DNA of 64,000 nucleotides from Bradyrhizobium genosp. L. GTDB taxonomy: Bacteria; Pseudomonadota; Alphaproteobacteria; Rhizobiales; Xanthobacteraceae. The first letter of the stretch is position 1. Each line of letters begins with the position of its first letter. The stretch spans positions 5,642,001-5,706,000 of the forward strand of contig NZ_CP061378.1 of assembly GCF_015624485.1 (NCBI RefSeq), written 5' to 3'. The notes under the pieces were generated by a model, which was given only the letters and a program-made list of their open reading frames with translations, had not been told where the DNA came from and did not search any database. Both the position numbers and the translations under genes were made by a program. Shown piece by piece: positions 1 to 7,950 of this stretch.

Positions 1-392
1 GCAATGTTGACCTGACGGCGGCGGACCACGCCGCGCTCAACCGCCTTAAATATCTGATGACGACCGAACGGGCCTACCGGCAGGAGGGGTTGAGCATCGG
101 CGTCCTCGCGGTCAAGCTTGGCCTGCCGGAGTACCGCTTGCGCAGCCTGATCAATGACGGGCTCGGCCACCGCAACTTCAACGCCTTCGTCAACCGGTAT
201 CGCCTCGACGAGGCCAAGGCGGCGCTCGCCGATCCAGGCCAGACCGAAGTGCCGGTGCTGACGATCGCGCTCGATGCCGGGTTCCAGTCGCTGGCGCCGT
301 TCAACCGCGCCTTCAAGGCTGAGACCGGATTGACGCCGACCGAATTCCGCCGGCGGATCGCGGGCGCGACGGAAATCGCCCCGTCAGACTGA
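1..392 (+). CDS. AraC-family transcriptional regulator, C-terminal part (5' truncated by window)
   Basis: The frame is open from base 3 to the stop at 390-392 without needing a start, so the window cuts the gene and only its last 129 residues are present. They fit the AraC/XylS DNA-binding domain: a first helix-turn-helix around GVLAVKLGLPEYRLRSLI, a linker helix FNAFVNRYRLDEAKAAL, and a second helix-turn-helix around IALDAGFQSLAPFNRAF ending in the usual GLTPTEFRR tail. The sensing domain is outside the window, so the effector cannot be judged. A CPBP protease gene follows on the same strand after about 90 bases. Confidence 0.85.
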   Translation, partial: NVDLTAADHAALNRLKYLMTTERAYRQEGLSIGVLAVKLGLPEYRLRSLINDGLGHRNFNAFVNRYRLDEAKAALADPGQTEVPVLTIALDAGFQSLAPFNRAFKAETGLTPTEFRRRIAGATEIAPSD

Positions 393-482
393 CAAATCGT
401 TCCTCGATTTCGAAATTCGATAGGCGCGAAGCCGCGCGATCTGCCTGACTGGGCCCGAACGACAGGGATTCGAGGCATCCAG

Positions 483-1289
483 GTGAGTGAGGCTGTACGA
501 GACGGCTCGGTCCAACCCGCCGGGCTCTGGACCCCCGCGGGCCGCGGCGGCTGGCGCGAAGGCGCGGTTGTCCTTGCAATCGTGCTGGCACCGGTCGGAC
601 TGGCGGTGATCCTGACCACCGCGGCCATGCTGGCGCTGGTGATCTGGCAACTCCAGGATCAGGGCTACGTCGATCTGCCGACACCGGCCAATATTCGGCT
701 GCTCGGGATGTTGTGCTACGTCGCCGGCAGCTGGATTGCGGTGGTCGCGGCCTGGTTCTGGTCGCAGCGACGGGGCATGCGCCGCGACGTCTTCATCTTT
801 CGCCGGCTGACATGGCCGGCCGCGGCGGCGAGCCTCGTCGGGCTGGTGATCGCGGTCTATGGCGCCCCGGCCGCCACACACTGGCTGTCGCATGCCCTCG
901 GCGGCGGCGGGCCGGGCGTCCGGATCAATCTGCACAGCCCGTACACGACCGCAGTCTATCTGCTGGTTTTCGTGATTACGTCGCCGTTATGCGAGGAGGT
1001 CCTCTATCGCGGGCTCCTGGTGGCCTGGCTACGTCGGGTCGGCTGGCATGATGTCGCGATCTGGCTGGTCGGCAGCCTGATCTTCGGGGCCAACCATGTC
1101 ATCGCGCTCGGCGTGGCCTGGAGCATCGTCATGGTAGCCTTCGGCGCGATATTGTTCGCGCTCCGGATGCGCCATGGCTCGCTCACGCCGGCCTGGCTCA
1201 CCCATCTGCTGTTCAATGCGCAGCCATTTCTGATCCTGCCGCTGATCAACAAGTTCGCCCCCGCCTTGCATCCCGGTGTCATCTCTTAA
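483..1289 (+). CDS. CPBP-family intramembrane metalloprotease (CAAX protease/Abi type)
   Basis: A 268-residue polytopic membrane protein starting with GTG. The CPBP signature is visible: EExxxR in CEEVLYRG (E171, E172, R176), followed one membrane segment later by FGANHV, which supplies the conserved histidine. These residues form the intramembrane glutamate-protease active site in the family. Hydrophobic stretches occur around residues 28-55, 72-92, 110-130, 152-170 and 190-245. CPBP proteins act in prenyl-protein processing, bacteriocin immunity or membrane-protein turnover; nothing nearby identifies the substrate. The next gene starts 22 bases downstream on the same strand, so co-transcription with the IspZ-like gene is likely. 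Confidence 0.85.
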   Translation: MSEAVRDGSVQPAGLWTPAGRGGWREGAVVLAIVLAPVGLAVILTTAAMLALVIWQLQDQGYVDLPTPANIRLLGMLCYVAGSWIAVVAAWFWSQRRGMRRDVFIFRRLTWPAAAASLVGLVIAVYGAPAATHWLSHALGGGGPGVRINLHSPYTTAVYLLVFVITSPLCEEVLYRGLLVAWLRRVGWHDVAIWLVGSLIFGANHVIALGVAWSIVMVAFGAILFALRMRHGSLTPAWLTHLLFNAQPFLILPLINKFAPALHPGVIS

Positions 1290-1311
1290 GCGACGTGGAG
1301 TTCAACGACCG

Positions 1312-1929
1312 ATGAAGAATTTCCTCCATGCCGCCCGGCTGCTGCTGCTCGACCTGGCGTCGACCCTGGTGTTTCTCATCCTGTTCCTGACGACGCACAG
1401 CACTGCGCTCTCGGTCGGCCTCGGCGTCGCGTTCGGCGTCGCGCAGATCGGCATCCAGCTCGTCCGCGGCAAGCGAATCGACGTGATGGAATGGCTGAGC
1501 CTGTTCCTGGTCGTCGCCGCGGGCGGCGCAACGCTGCTCACCCACGACCCGCGCTTCGTGCTGATCAAGCCGAGCGTGATCTACGCGGTCGTAGGCTGTG
1601 TGATGCTCAAGCCAGGATGGCTCAATCGCTATCTGCCCGAGATTGCGAGGACCGTCGTGCCCGATGTCGCGATCAAGGTCGGCTATGCCTGGGCAGGCCT
1701 GATGTTCGTCTCCGCGGCGGTGAACGCGTTCGTCGCGCTGACCTGCGATGTGGCGACATGGGCCGTGGTGATGCCGATCTACGGCATGGTGAGCAAGATC
1801 GTCGTTTTCCTCGGCGGGTTCGCGGCGATGCGCATCATCGGCCGGCGCCGCGTCCGCGCCATGCCGGAAGCCGAACGCAACGCCGTGCTTGCGCTCGAGG
1901 GAGGGACGGCGACGGCCCAGGCTGGTTAA
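1312..1929 (+). CDS. IspZ/YciB-like intracellular septation protein
   Basis: A 205-residue membrane protein beginning MKNFLHAARLLLLDL. The ATG at 1312 is preceded by a GGAG-type ribosome-binding site; an upstream in-frame start would overlap the protease gene. The early hydrophobic pair, the central VMEWLSLFLVV and HDPRFVLIKPSVIYAV segments, and MLKPGWLNRYLPE fit the IspZ/YciB family (inner-membrane proteins tied to cell-envelope and septum synthesis, usually about 180-200 residues with five membrane helices). It ends in a short basic, Ala-rich tail. It probably belongs to a transcript with the upstream protease. Confidence 0.75.
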   Translation: MKNFLHAARLLLLDLASTLVFLILFLTTHSTALSVGLGVAFGVAQIGIQLVRGKRIDVMEWLSLFLVVAAGGATLLTHDPRFVLIKPSVIYAVVGCVMLKPGWLNRYLPEIARTVVPDVAIKVGYAWAGLMFVSAAVNAFVALTCDVATWAVVMPIYGMVSKIVVFLGGFAAMRIIGRRRVRAMPEAERNAVLALEGGTATAQAG

Positions 1930-2051
1930 CCAAACCGACGCGCCGCACGACGAAACCATTTCGCCCGCGCGACGAAGCCGTACTGAAACCAAGCGTCCCT
2001 ACTGATCGCCCCGTCAACGCGCTGCTTCGGCGCGATCTCAAGGGGGACATC

Positions 2052-2378
2052 ATGGCTTTCACTGCATCCGCACTTCGCCACGGCAAGCTCGTCGCCGCCG
2101 CCGCGATCGCGTTCGGCCTCATGACCTCGGCGTCCCATGCCTACACCGACGAGCAGCAGCAGATGTGCACCGGCGATGCGATGCGGCTGTGCAGCTCGGA
2201 AATTCCCGACGTCGATCGGGTGACGGCCTGCATGGTTCGCCAGCGCGCGCTGCTCAGCGACGGCTGCAAGGCGGTGTTCCACTACGTGCCACCGGCGACC
2301 ACCGCTCAGCCGGCGAGCTATGCGCCCGCGACCAAGCCGGGCAAGCCGCTCAGCATCACCCCGCACAAGCGCGGCTGA
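2052..2378 (+). CDS. Secreted protein with a cysteine-rich repeat
   Basis: A 108-residue protein with a clear N-terminal signal peptide (KLVAAAAIAFGLMTSASHA) and ATG at 2052 behind AGGGGG. The mature part has the spacing C-x(3)-D-x(3)-LC-x(10)-RVTAC-x(9)-LSDGC, which resembles the cysteine-rich repeat of PF00839 (Golgi apparatus protein 1 type), found in many small rhizobial secreted proteins. The C-terminal third is Pro/Ala/Lys rich. The four cysteines probably form two disulfides in the periplasm. Function unknown; no partner gene is evident. Confidence 0.75.
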   Translation: MAFTASALRHGKLVAAAAIAFGLMTSASHAYTDEQQQMCTGDAMRLCSSEIPDVDRVTACMVRQRALLSDGCKAVFHYVPPATTAQPASYAPATKPGKPLSITPHKRG

Positions 2379-2402
2379 ACAAAAATCCCGTCGATACCAG
2401 CG

Positions 2403-2433
2403 AGCACCGTGCCTGGCTGAGAGGCGCGGTGCT
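2403..2433 (+). terminator. Possible terminator hairpin after the Cys-rich protein
   Basis: Arms GCACCGTGCCT and AGGCGCGGTGC pair 10 of 11 around a short loop, 25 bases after the stop codon. No clear T-run follows, so it may be only a stabilising 3' hairpin. Confidence 0.4.
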
Positions 2434-2566
2434 TGATTGCGCCGACCCGCCATCACATGATGGCCGAATCGTTCATTCGGCATTCAGCCGGACGCGGCTC
2501 AATTGACGATCCGTTCGAAGGGTCCGCCCAAAAGTCCGTTCAAGTCTTTCCCGGGAATTGGTGGTG

Positions 2567-4099
2567 ATGCGGCGCAGGCTTGCTTTCGCGCTTCTGCTTG
2601 GTGTCGGCGTCGTGACCGGCTGGCGCGCGCAGGCCGTCGCGGCACCCGAGCTGACGCAGCTGGCGCAGGCCCAGCCCGCGCAATCCCCCGCGCCCGCTCC
2701 AGCTCCTGCCACAACGCCGGCTGCACCTGCTCCGGTGGCGCCCGCAACGGCAGCGCCGACGGCCACGCCGCAGGCCGCGGCACCCGAGCCGATCGGTAAC
2801 GTCGCGACCTTGACCGGCAGCGCGACCGTCACGCGCAACAACACCACGACGCCGCTGCAAATCCGCGACGACATCTTCGCAAATGACGACGTCTCGACCG
2901 CGGCGACGTCATCGCTCGGCATCACCTTCAACGACGGCACCACGTTCAACCTGCGTGCCAACACCAGGATCACGATCGACAATTACGTCTATGAAGACGG
3001 CGGTGCGCAGAACAACGCGCTGTTCGATGTCGCCAAGGGATCGGCGGCGTTCGTCGCCGCCGCGGTCGCCAAGACCGGCGACATGCGGATCTCGACGCCG
3101 ACCGCGACGCTGGGCATCCGCGGCACCACTGGTCTCGTCGAGATACCTGAAGGTGCCACCGCGACCAGCGACAATGTCGGCATCAAGCTTTATCCCGACG
3201 CCGACGGCCATGTCGGACGCATCGAGGTGCACGACCGCAGCGGCGCCTCGCTCGGCGTGCTGACGCGCGGCGCGAGCGGCTTTGCGATCCGTGCCGGCAC
3301 CGGCGGTGCGCGCTTCGCCGCGGTGCCGCTGACGATCTCGCCGCAGCAGGTCGCGCGCGACCAGGGTTTTGTGCGCCAGGTGCATTCGGCACAGACGCTG
3401 GGCCGCCAGGTCGTGACCGAACAACGCGACTTCCGCCGCGCCAATCCTGACTTCCGTCGCAACAACCCGCGCGCGCCCTATCCGAACCGCGGCCAGCCGG
3501 TGCAGCCGAACCCGCAGCGCCAGAACGGCCTGCCCGGCCAGAACCGCAATGCGCCGCAGCAGCCGGGTCAACAGAACCGTCCGGGCCAATTGCAGCAACA
3601 GCCCGGCCAGCAAAACCGTCCCGGCCAGCGGCAGCAACCCGGCGCACCGGGCCGGCAAGGTTCGCAGCAGCCGGGCACGCAGCAGCACGCTTTGCCCGGC
3701 CAGCCCGGCGGCACGGCGCTGCCGCATACTCCGGGTGGGCCGACGCCAGCCGGGCAACAACAGCCAGCAGGTCAGCAACCTGGACGCCAAGAACCTGCTC
3801 GCCAAGGCGCCGCGCCGCAGCCCGGCGGACAACCTGCTGCGCGGCAAGGCGGCCTGCAGCCGGGACGGCCGCAACAGCCGCCCGGCGTTCGCCCGCCGGG
3901 TCAGCCCGTCATTCCGCGCCAGGGCGCGATGCCGCCTGTGCAGGGTCAAATGCGGCCAGGCGTTCAGCAGGCCGCACCGGGCGGCCGGCTGCCCGGCTTC
4001 CTGCGGCCCGGTGTGCAGGCACGTCCCGGTCTCCTGCAACGACGGCCGCCGCCGGCAAGGCCTGCAAAGCCGCCGCCCAAGGAAAAACGCCGGAATTGA
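2567..4099 (+). CDS. FecR-domain secreted protein with a long Pro/Gln/Gly-rich tail
   Basis: A 510-residue protein. The ATG at 2567 gives a signal peptide (MRRRLAFALLLGVGVVTG); in-frame TTG and GTG codons just upstream are less likely starts. Residues about 50-75 are Pro/Ala rich. About 77-185 form a FecR domain: GNVATLTGSATVTRNN, then DDIFANDDVSTAATSSLGI, FNDGTTFNLRANTRI and TPTATLGIRGTTG. From about 305 to the end the protein is low-complexity PGQQNRPGQ-like repeats with many Arg and Pro. There is no FecI or TonB receptor gene beside it, so a classical iron-signalling role is unlikely. This FecR subtype often occurs in secreted or surface proteins. It converges on the NUDIX gene with a 22-base gap. 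Confidence 0.8.
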   Translation: MRRRLAFALLLGVGVVTGWRAQAVAAPELTQLAQAQPAQSPAPAPAPATTPAAPAPVAPATAAPTATPQAAAPEPIGNVATLTGSATVTRNNTTTPLQIRDDIFANDDVSTAATSSLGITFNDGTTFNLRANTRITIDNYVYEDGGAQNNALFDVAKGSAAFVAAAVAKTGDMRISTPTATLGIRGTTGLVEIPEGATATSDNVGIKLYPDADGHVGRIEVHDRSGASLGVLTRGASGFAIRAGTGGARFAAVPLTISPQQVARDQGFVRQVHSAQTLGRQVVTEQRDFRRANPDFRRNNPRAPYPNRGQPVQPNPQRQNGLPGQNRNAPQQPGQQNRPGQLQQQPGQQNRPGQRQQPGAPGRQGSQQPGTQQHALPGQPGGTALPHTPGGPTPAGQQQPAGQQPGRQEPARQGAAPQPGGQPAARQGGLQPGRPQQPPGVRPPGQPVIPRQGAMPPVQGQMRPGVQQAAPGGRLPGFLRPGVQARPGLLQRRPPPARPAKPPPKEKRRN

Positions 4100-4121
4100 T
4101 CGTGGTATCTGCCGCGTGGCG

Positions 4122-5015
4122 TCAGGCCGCGCGGCGCAGCCAGTCGCGCACGCGCGCAAGCAGGTTCTTGCGCACGATCGTCTGAGGCAGCGCACCGCCG
4201 GGCTCGATCTCGTGTTCAAATGTCGGCGCCTCCGCCAACACAGCCGCCTCGACCGTCTGCTCCGCTGCGACCGCTTGGTCGGTCTCCGAGGCTGTGTCGT
4301 CCGACGCGACGTCTTGTGGCGCGGTGGCCTGGACATCCGCTTCGTCTGCAATCTCGGCCGGCGTCTCTGCGACGGGCGTGACCTCGACCACCGGCATCTC
4401 TATGACGAGCGGAGCCTGTGAGGCTTCCAACGCCGTCGGCTGCGCGACGGCGGGCGGCGTCTCCGCGACCATCGGTACGTCCGCCGTGTCCGGAGGATCA
4501 ACGACCGGCGTCTCCACCGTCGGCGCCTCCGCGGCCTGCCGGAGCTTCCGCCGTTCGGCGGCTGCGGCACGCAGGCGGGCTCGCCGCTCGCTCTCCGCGG
4601 CCGCCGCAGCCTGTAGCGCGATCGGCCCGACATTTTCCAGGAACGCACGCTCATAGCCGCGCGACAGCCGTTCGAGCGCGGCCTCCAGCGGCAACCAGTC
4701 GACCTCGCGGATGTCGTTCATCAACTCGCGCACGGGTTTGCCGCCGGCATCCATGCGCCAGTAGTGCACGGCCTTGAAGCGGCCGCCGGATTCGTAGACC
4801 AGCGTGCCCAGGAATTCGTGCACCTCGACGGCGTGGCCGGTTTCTTCCAGCACTTCGCGCTCGGCGGCAGCGCGCGGCGTCTCGCCGTCGTCGAGCTTGC
4901 CCTTGGGCAGCACCCACTCATTGCGCTTGCGCAGGCGCACGACGGCAAAGCGCGGCGGTGTCTCCCGCCGCAGCACAATGCCTCCCGCCGCCAGAACAGG
5001 CGTCCGCGCCATCAT
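4122..5015 (-). CDS. NUDIX hydrolase with a long Ala/Val/Glu-rich C-terminal extension
   Basis: A 297-residue protein whose first ~130 residues form a NUDIX domain. The NUDIX box is complete: G39-x5-E45-x7-REV (53-55)-x-EE (57-58)-x-G60. PKGKLDDGE and the YWRMDAGGKPVREL stretch resemble the diadenosine-polyphosphate/MutT-like subgroup. From about residue 150 the sequence becomes acidic, Ala/Val/Pro/Thr-rich low complexity, ending in a short basic amphipathic piece (LLARVRDWLRRAA). The extension is unusual, since most such enzymes are 130-160 residues. Substrate is uncertain. The same-strand psd gene lies about 80 bases upstream. Confidence 0.85.
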   Translation of the reverse strand: MMARTPVLAAGGIVLRRETPPRFAVVRLRKRNEWVLPKGKLDDGETPRAAAEREVLEETGHAVEVHEFLGTLVYESGGRFKAVHYWRMDAGGKPVRELMNDIREVDWLPLEAALERLSRGYERAFLENVGPIALQAAAAAESERRARLRAAAAERRKLRQAAEAPTVETPVVDPPDTADVPMVAETPPAVAQPTALEASQAPLVIEMPVVEVTPVAETPAEIADEADVQATAPQDVASDDTASETDQAVAAEQTVEAAVLAEAPTFEHEIEPGGALPQTIVRKNLLARVRDWLRRAA

Positions 5016-5095
5016 AAGTCCCGAAGGTTTGCGATTTTGAATTTCGTCGCGTGACGATCACACCAGTATAAAGTTATGCGGCGAAAAAAGCGAGA

Positions 5096-6001
5096 TCAGA
5101 TGGCAGGCTTTCGCAGCAGCGGCTCGCCGCATTTGATCCGCATTCCTTCCGCGACATTGTCGCAGAATTCGAAATTGTCGGGTGCGAGCACGATGATGGT
5201 CGAACCATGCTCGAACCAGCCGAGCTCGTCGCCCTTTTTCACATGCGCGTCGCAGGAGAAATCGACCGGACCTCGGGTCTGCGCATTCAGCGTGCGATTG
5301 AGGAAATGCAGACGGAGGCTCGCCACCAGGATCGCGGCGACTGGAACCAGCGTCAGCGGCTCGCCGGTCGACAGCTTTGCGCGCAGCACCGCACGCTCGT
5401 TCTTGCAGAACAGACGCTCGACCCGCTTCAGCGCGATCGGATTGACGTTCCAGACGTCGCCATGAATGAACGTCACCTTGTCGATGCTGAGATCATAGGG
5501 CGCATGGAAGCGGTGATACATGCTCGAGGTCAGCCGCAGCGTCACGAAGCGGCCGTTGCGGTGCTGCTCGACGAGCGCGGCATCGCCCAGCAGATCGAGC
5601 AGCGAATAGGGCGCGCCCTTGACCTGGAACAACTGCCCGTCCTCGATCCGGCCATGCGCGCCGATGATCGCGTCCGACGGACTCGCGATGATGGCGGGGT
5701 CGGCCGCGGCCGGGCGCAGGCCGGGCCTGAGCTCGCGGGTGAAGCAGTCGTGCAGGCTCCTGAACTCGGTCTTCTTCGCCTCCGACAGATCGAGGTCGGA
5801 AAACAGCTTCCAGAGCGCGATCGAAACGTCGCGCACCAAGGGGTTCTCGACCTTGGAGAACCAGCCCATGAAGCGGGTGATCGCGGCGCGCGGAATCCGG
5901 TTGGTGAGCAGGAAATTGAGGTCTTCCTGCTGGGTGAATGCCGAGATCAGGCCCTTGACTGTCATGAATCTGTTAGGTGCCGAGGCTAGCGCTTCTGTCA
6001 T
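5096..6001 (-). CDS. psd: Phosphatidylserine decarboxylase family protein
   Basis: Starting at the ATG at 6001, it is 301 residues long. This start has a strong Shine-Dalgarno GGAAGGGA seven bases upstream; a longer in-frame start at 6070 would run further into the divergent gene. The family core is visible: SPSDAIIGAHGRI, MYHRFHAPYDLSIDKV, a VNPIALKRV segment, and the autocleavage site near the C-terminus as HGST with Ser267 (commonly LGST). Cleavage before this serine makes the pyruvoyl cofactor, which decarboxylates phosphatidylserine to phosphatidylethanolamine at the inner membrane. It lies back to back with a class III aminotransferase and near a PE-methyltransferase-like gene, consistent with aminophospholipid metabolism. 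It may be a paralogue acting on a related lipid. Confidence 0.85.
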   Translation of the reverse strand: MTEALASAPNRFMTVKGLISAFTQQEDLNFLLTNRIPRAAITRFMGWFSKVENPLVRDVSIALWKLFSDLDLSEAKKTEFRSLHDCFTRELRPGLRPAAADPAIIASPSDAIIGAHGRIEDGQLFQVKGAPYSLLDLLGDAALVEQHRNGRFVTLRLTSSMYHRFHAPYDLSIDKVTFIHGDVWNVNPIALKRVERLFCKNERAVLRAKLSTGEPLTLVPVAAILVASLRLHFLNRTLNAQTRGPVDFSCDAHVKKGDELGWFEHGSTIIVLAPDNFEFCDNVAEGMRIKCGEPLLRKPAI

Positions 6002-7664
6002 GGAAACATCCCTTCCGATTCTCTCGCTGTCCGCCGCCGCGCTCGCCGGCGCCGCCGCAGCTTTCCCCAAAATTCAGGCCCGCATCGCGCTGTCGCGGGC
6101 CAAGCACCGCTCGCTGGCCGGACATTCCAAGATGTCCAAGATGGTGGCGCGCATGTTGCCGAAATACGAATTCGACATCGACGATTTCTTCCGCTCCGAC
6201 GGCGCACCGCCGGAGGTCGCGATGCAGCGCCAGGACGGCTTCTTCCGCCTCGCCGGCCTCTACCAGGATCGCTACCCCAAGGGCCGCGCACTGACCGCCG
6301 AGGTCTCGGACCGCATCTCCGACCTGCAGTTCACCGAGACCTACCGCGTGCCGTTCCAATACAGCCGCCTGGTCCGCGAGCATCTCAGCACCTCGGCCTT
6401 CATGCAGGCCTCCAGCGGCGTCACCGTCACCGACGTCGACGGCAATGTGTCCTACGACCTCACCGGGTCCTACGGTGTCAACATCTTCGGCAACGACTTC
6501 TACAAGGAGTGCATCGCCGAGGGTGAGAAGCGCGCGCAGGCACTCGGGCCTGTGCTCGGCCCCTACCACCCTGTCATCGCCGACAACGTCAAGCGGCTCT
6601 GCGATATCTCCGGCCTCGACGAGGTCTCGTTCCACATGTCCGGCACCGAGGCCGTGATGCAGGCGGTGCGGCTGGCGCGCTACCACACCAAGCGCAAGCG
6701 CCTGGTCCGTTTCGCCGGCAGCTATCACGGCTGGTGGGGCGACGTGCAGCCCGGCGTCGGCAATCCGGTATCGCCGCACGAGACCTTCACCCTCGCCGAG
6801 ATGTCGGAGAAGACGCTGCACGTGCTGCGCACGCGCAAGGACGTCGCCTGCGTGCTGGTCAACCCGCTGCAGGCCTTGCATCCGAATTCCAACGCGCCCG
6901 GCGATTCGGCGCTGGTGGACTCGTCGCGCTCCTCGAAATACGACCGCGCCGCCTATACCGAATGGCTGAAGCAGCTGCGCGAGGTCTGCACCGAGCGCGG
7001 CATCGTCCTGATCTTCGACGAGGTGTTCGTCGGCTTCCGTCTCGCCGCCGGCGGCGCCCAGGAATATTTCGGCGTCAAGGCCGACATGGTGACGTACGGC
7101 AAGAGCCTCGCCGGCGGCCTGCCGGTCGGCGTGGTCTGCGGCCGCAAGGATCTGATGCGGCGCTTCCGCGACGACCGTCCGGCCGACGTCTGCTTCGCCC
7201 GCGGCACCTTCAACTCGCATCCCTACGTCATGACGTCGATGGACGAGTTCTTGAGCCGGCTCGCCAGCCCGAACTTCCGCTCGATCTACAACGGGCTGGA
7301 GGAGACCTGGAACGGCCGCGCCAAGGCGCTCAACGACCGCCTCACCGCGCAGGGCCTGCCGGTTCGCGTCGGCAACATCTCGTCGATCTGGACGGTCTAT
7401 TACACCGAGCCGTCCCGCTACAACTGGATGCTGCAATACTATCTGCGGGCCGAGGGCCTGGCCCTGAGCTGGGTCGGCACCGGCCGCCTGATCTTCACGC
7501 TGAACTACACCGACGCCGACTTCGCCGAAGTCACCGAGCGCTTCGTCGCCGCAGCCGAGAAGATGAAGCGCGACAGCTGGTGGTGGCATCAGGACGGCCT
7601 CACCAACAAGAACATCAAGCGGCAGATCCTGAAAGAGATGGCCGCCGCGAAGTTCGGGCGCTGA
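6000..7664 (+). CDS. Class III PLP-dependent aminotransferase (glutamate-1-semialdehyde aminomutase-like) with hydrophobic N-terminus
   Basis: A 554-residue protein beginning METSLPILSLSAAALAG, so about 20 hydrophobic residues precede the catalytic part. Class III markers are clear: GSYHGWWG, the cofactor aspartate in LIFDEVFVGFR (D340), and the PLP lysine in TYGKSLAGGLPVG (K368). It resembles HemL-type enzymes, but HemL is about 430 residues and lacks the N-terminal hydrophobic part and long inserts. It is divergently arranged with psd and shares its CATG start. Its neighbours suggest that the amino acceptor is lipid-linked or involved in lipid head-group synthesis, which is inference. Haem synthesis is an alternative but less likely role. 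Confidence 0.8.
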   Translation: METSLPILSLSAAALAGAAAAFPKIQARIALSRAKHRSLAGHSKMSKMVARMLPKYEFDIDDFFRSDGAPPEVAMQRQDGFFRLAGLYQDRYPKGRALTAEVSDRISDLQFTETYRVPFQYSRLVREHLSTSAFMQASSGVTVTDVDGNVSYDLTGSYGVNIFGNDFYKECIAEGEKRAQALGPVLGPYHPVIADNVKRLCDISGLDEVSFHMSGTEAVMQAVRLARYHTKRKRLVRFAGSYHGWWGDVQPGVGNPVSPHETFTLAEMSEKTLHVLRTRKDVACVLVNPLQALHPNSNAPGDSALVDSSRSSKYDRAAYTEWLKQLREVCTERGIVLIFDEVFVGFRLAAGGAQEYFGVKADMVTYGKSLAGGLPVGVVCGRKDLMRRFRDDRPADVCFARGTFNSHPYVMTSMDEFLSRLASPNFRSIYNGLEETWNGRAKALNDRLTAQGLPVRVGNISSIWTVYYTEPSRYNWMLQYYLRAEGLALSWVGTGRLIFTLNYTDADFAEVTERFVAAAEKMKRDSWWWHQDGLTNKNIKRQILKEMAAAKFGR

Positions 7665-7698
7665 GGCCTCAGCTACCCCGACACATCTATGCCCTTCC

Positions 7699-7833
7699 TT
7701 CGCCTCTCCCGCTTGCGGGAGAGGCCGGAGCGCATCGCCAGATGCGATCCGGGTGAGGGCTCTCTCCACACCAGGACTCCGACTCGCGGTGACACCCCCA
7801 CCCCAGCCCTCCCCCGCAGGCGGGAGAGGGAGC
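7699..7833. repeat. Dispersed palindromic repeat between convergent genes
   Basis: Two inverted pairs: CTCTCCCGC/GCGGGAGAG at about 7704-7723, and CCCTC...GGGAGAGGG at about 7807-7831. The outer parts also pair with each other (CCTCTCCC with GGGAGAGG). This is the REP/ERIC-like type common between rhizobial genes and may act as a bidirectional terminator here. Confidence 0.6.
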
Positions 7834-7885
7834 GCAGTCCCATTGTGGCGAGCAGCTCGGCCGGGTCTCTTCACAGCAGTCCCAA

Positions 7886-7919
7886 GACGTAGATGCCCGG
7901 GACGAGCCCGGGCATGACG
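7886..7919. repeat. Half copy of the CCCGGGC dispersed repeat
   Basis: The segment AGACGTAGATGCCCGGGACG and the following AGCCCGGGCATGAC match one arm of the longer element at 31558-31641. It probably is a decayed half element. It lies 31 bases past the end of the downstream minus-strand gene. Confidence 0.55.
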
Positions 7920-7950
7920 CAATTCAAGAAGACGTTGAGGGATCAAACGA

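Noticed and set aside
1276..1311. Longer start of the IspZ-like gene
   Set aside because: It would overlap the protease coding region and add a non-hydrophobic leader; ATG 1312 is better supported.
5973..7946. A 657-codon minus-strand open frame over the aminotransferase
   Set aside because: It is a shadow of the class III aminotransferase on the other strand, whose motifs are intact. The shadow translation has no recognisable domain and the composition expected of an antisense GC-rich frame.
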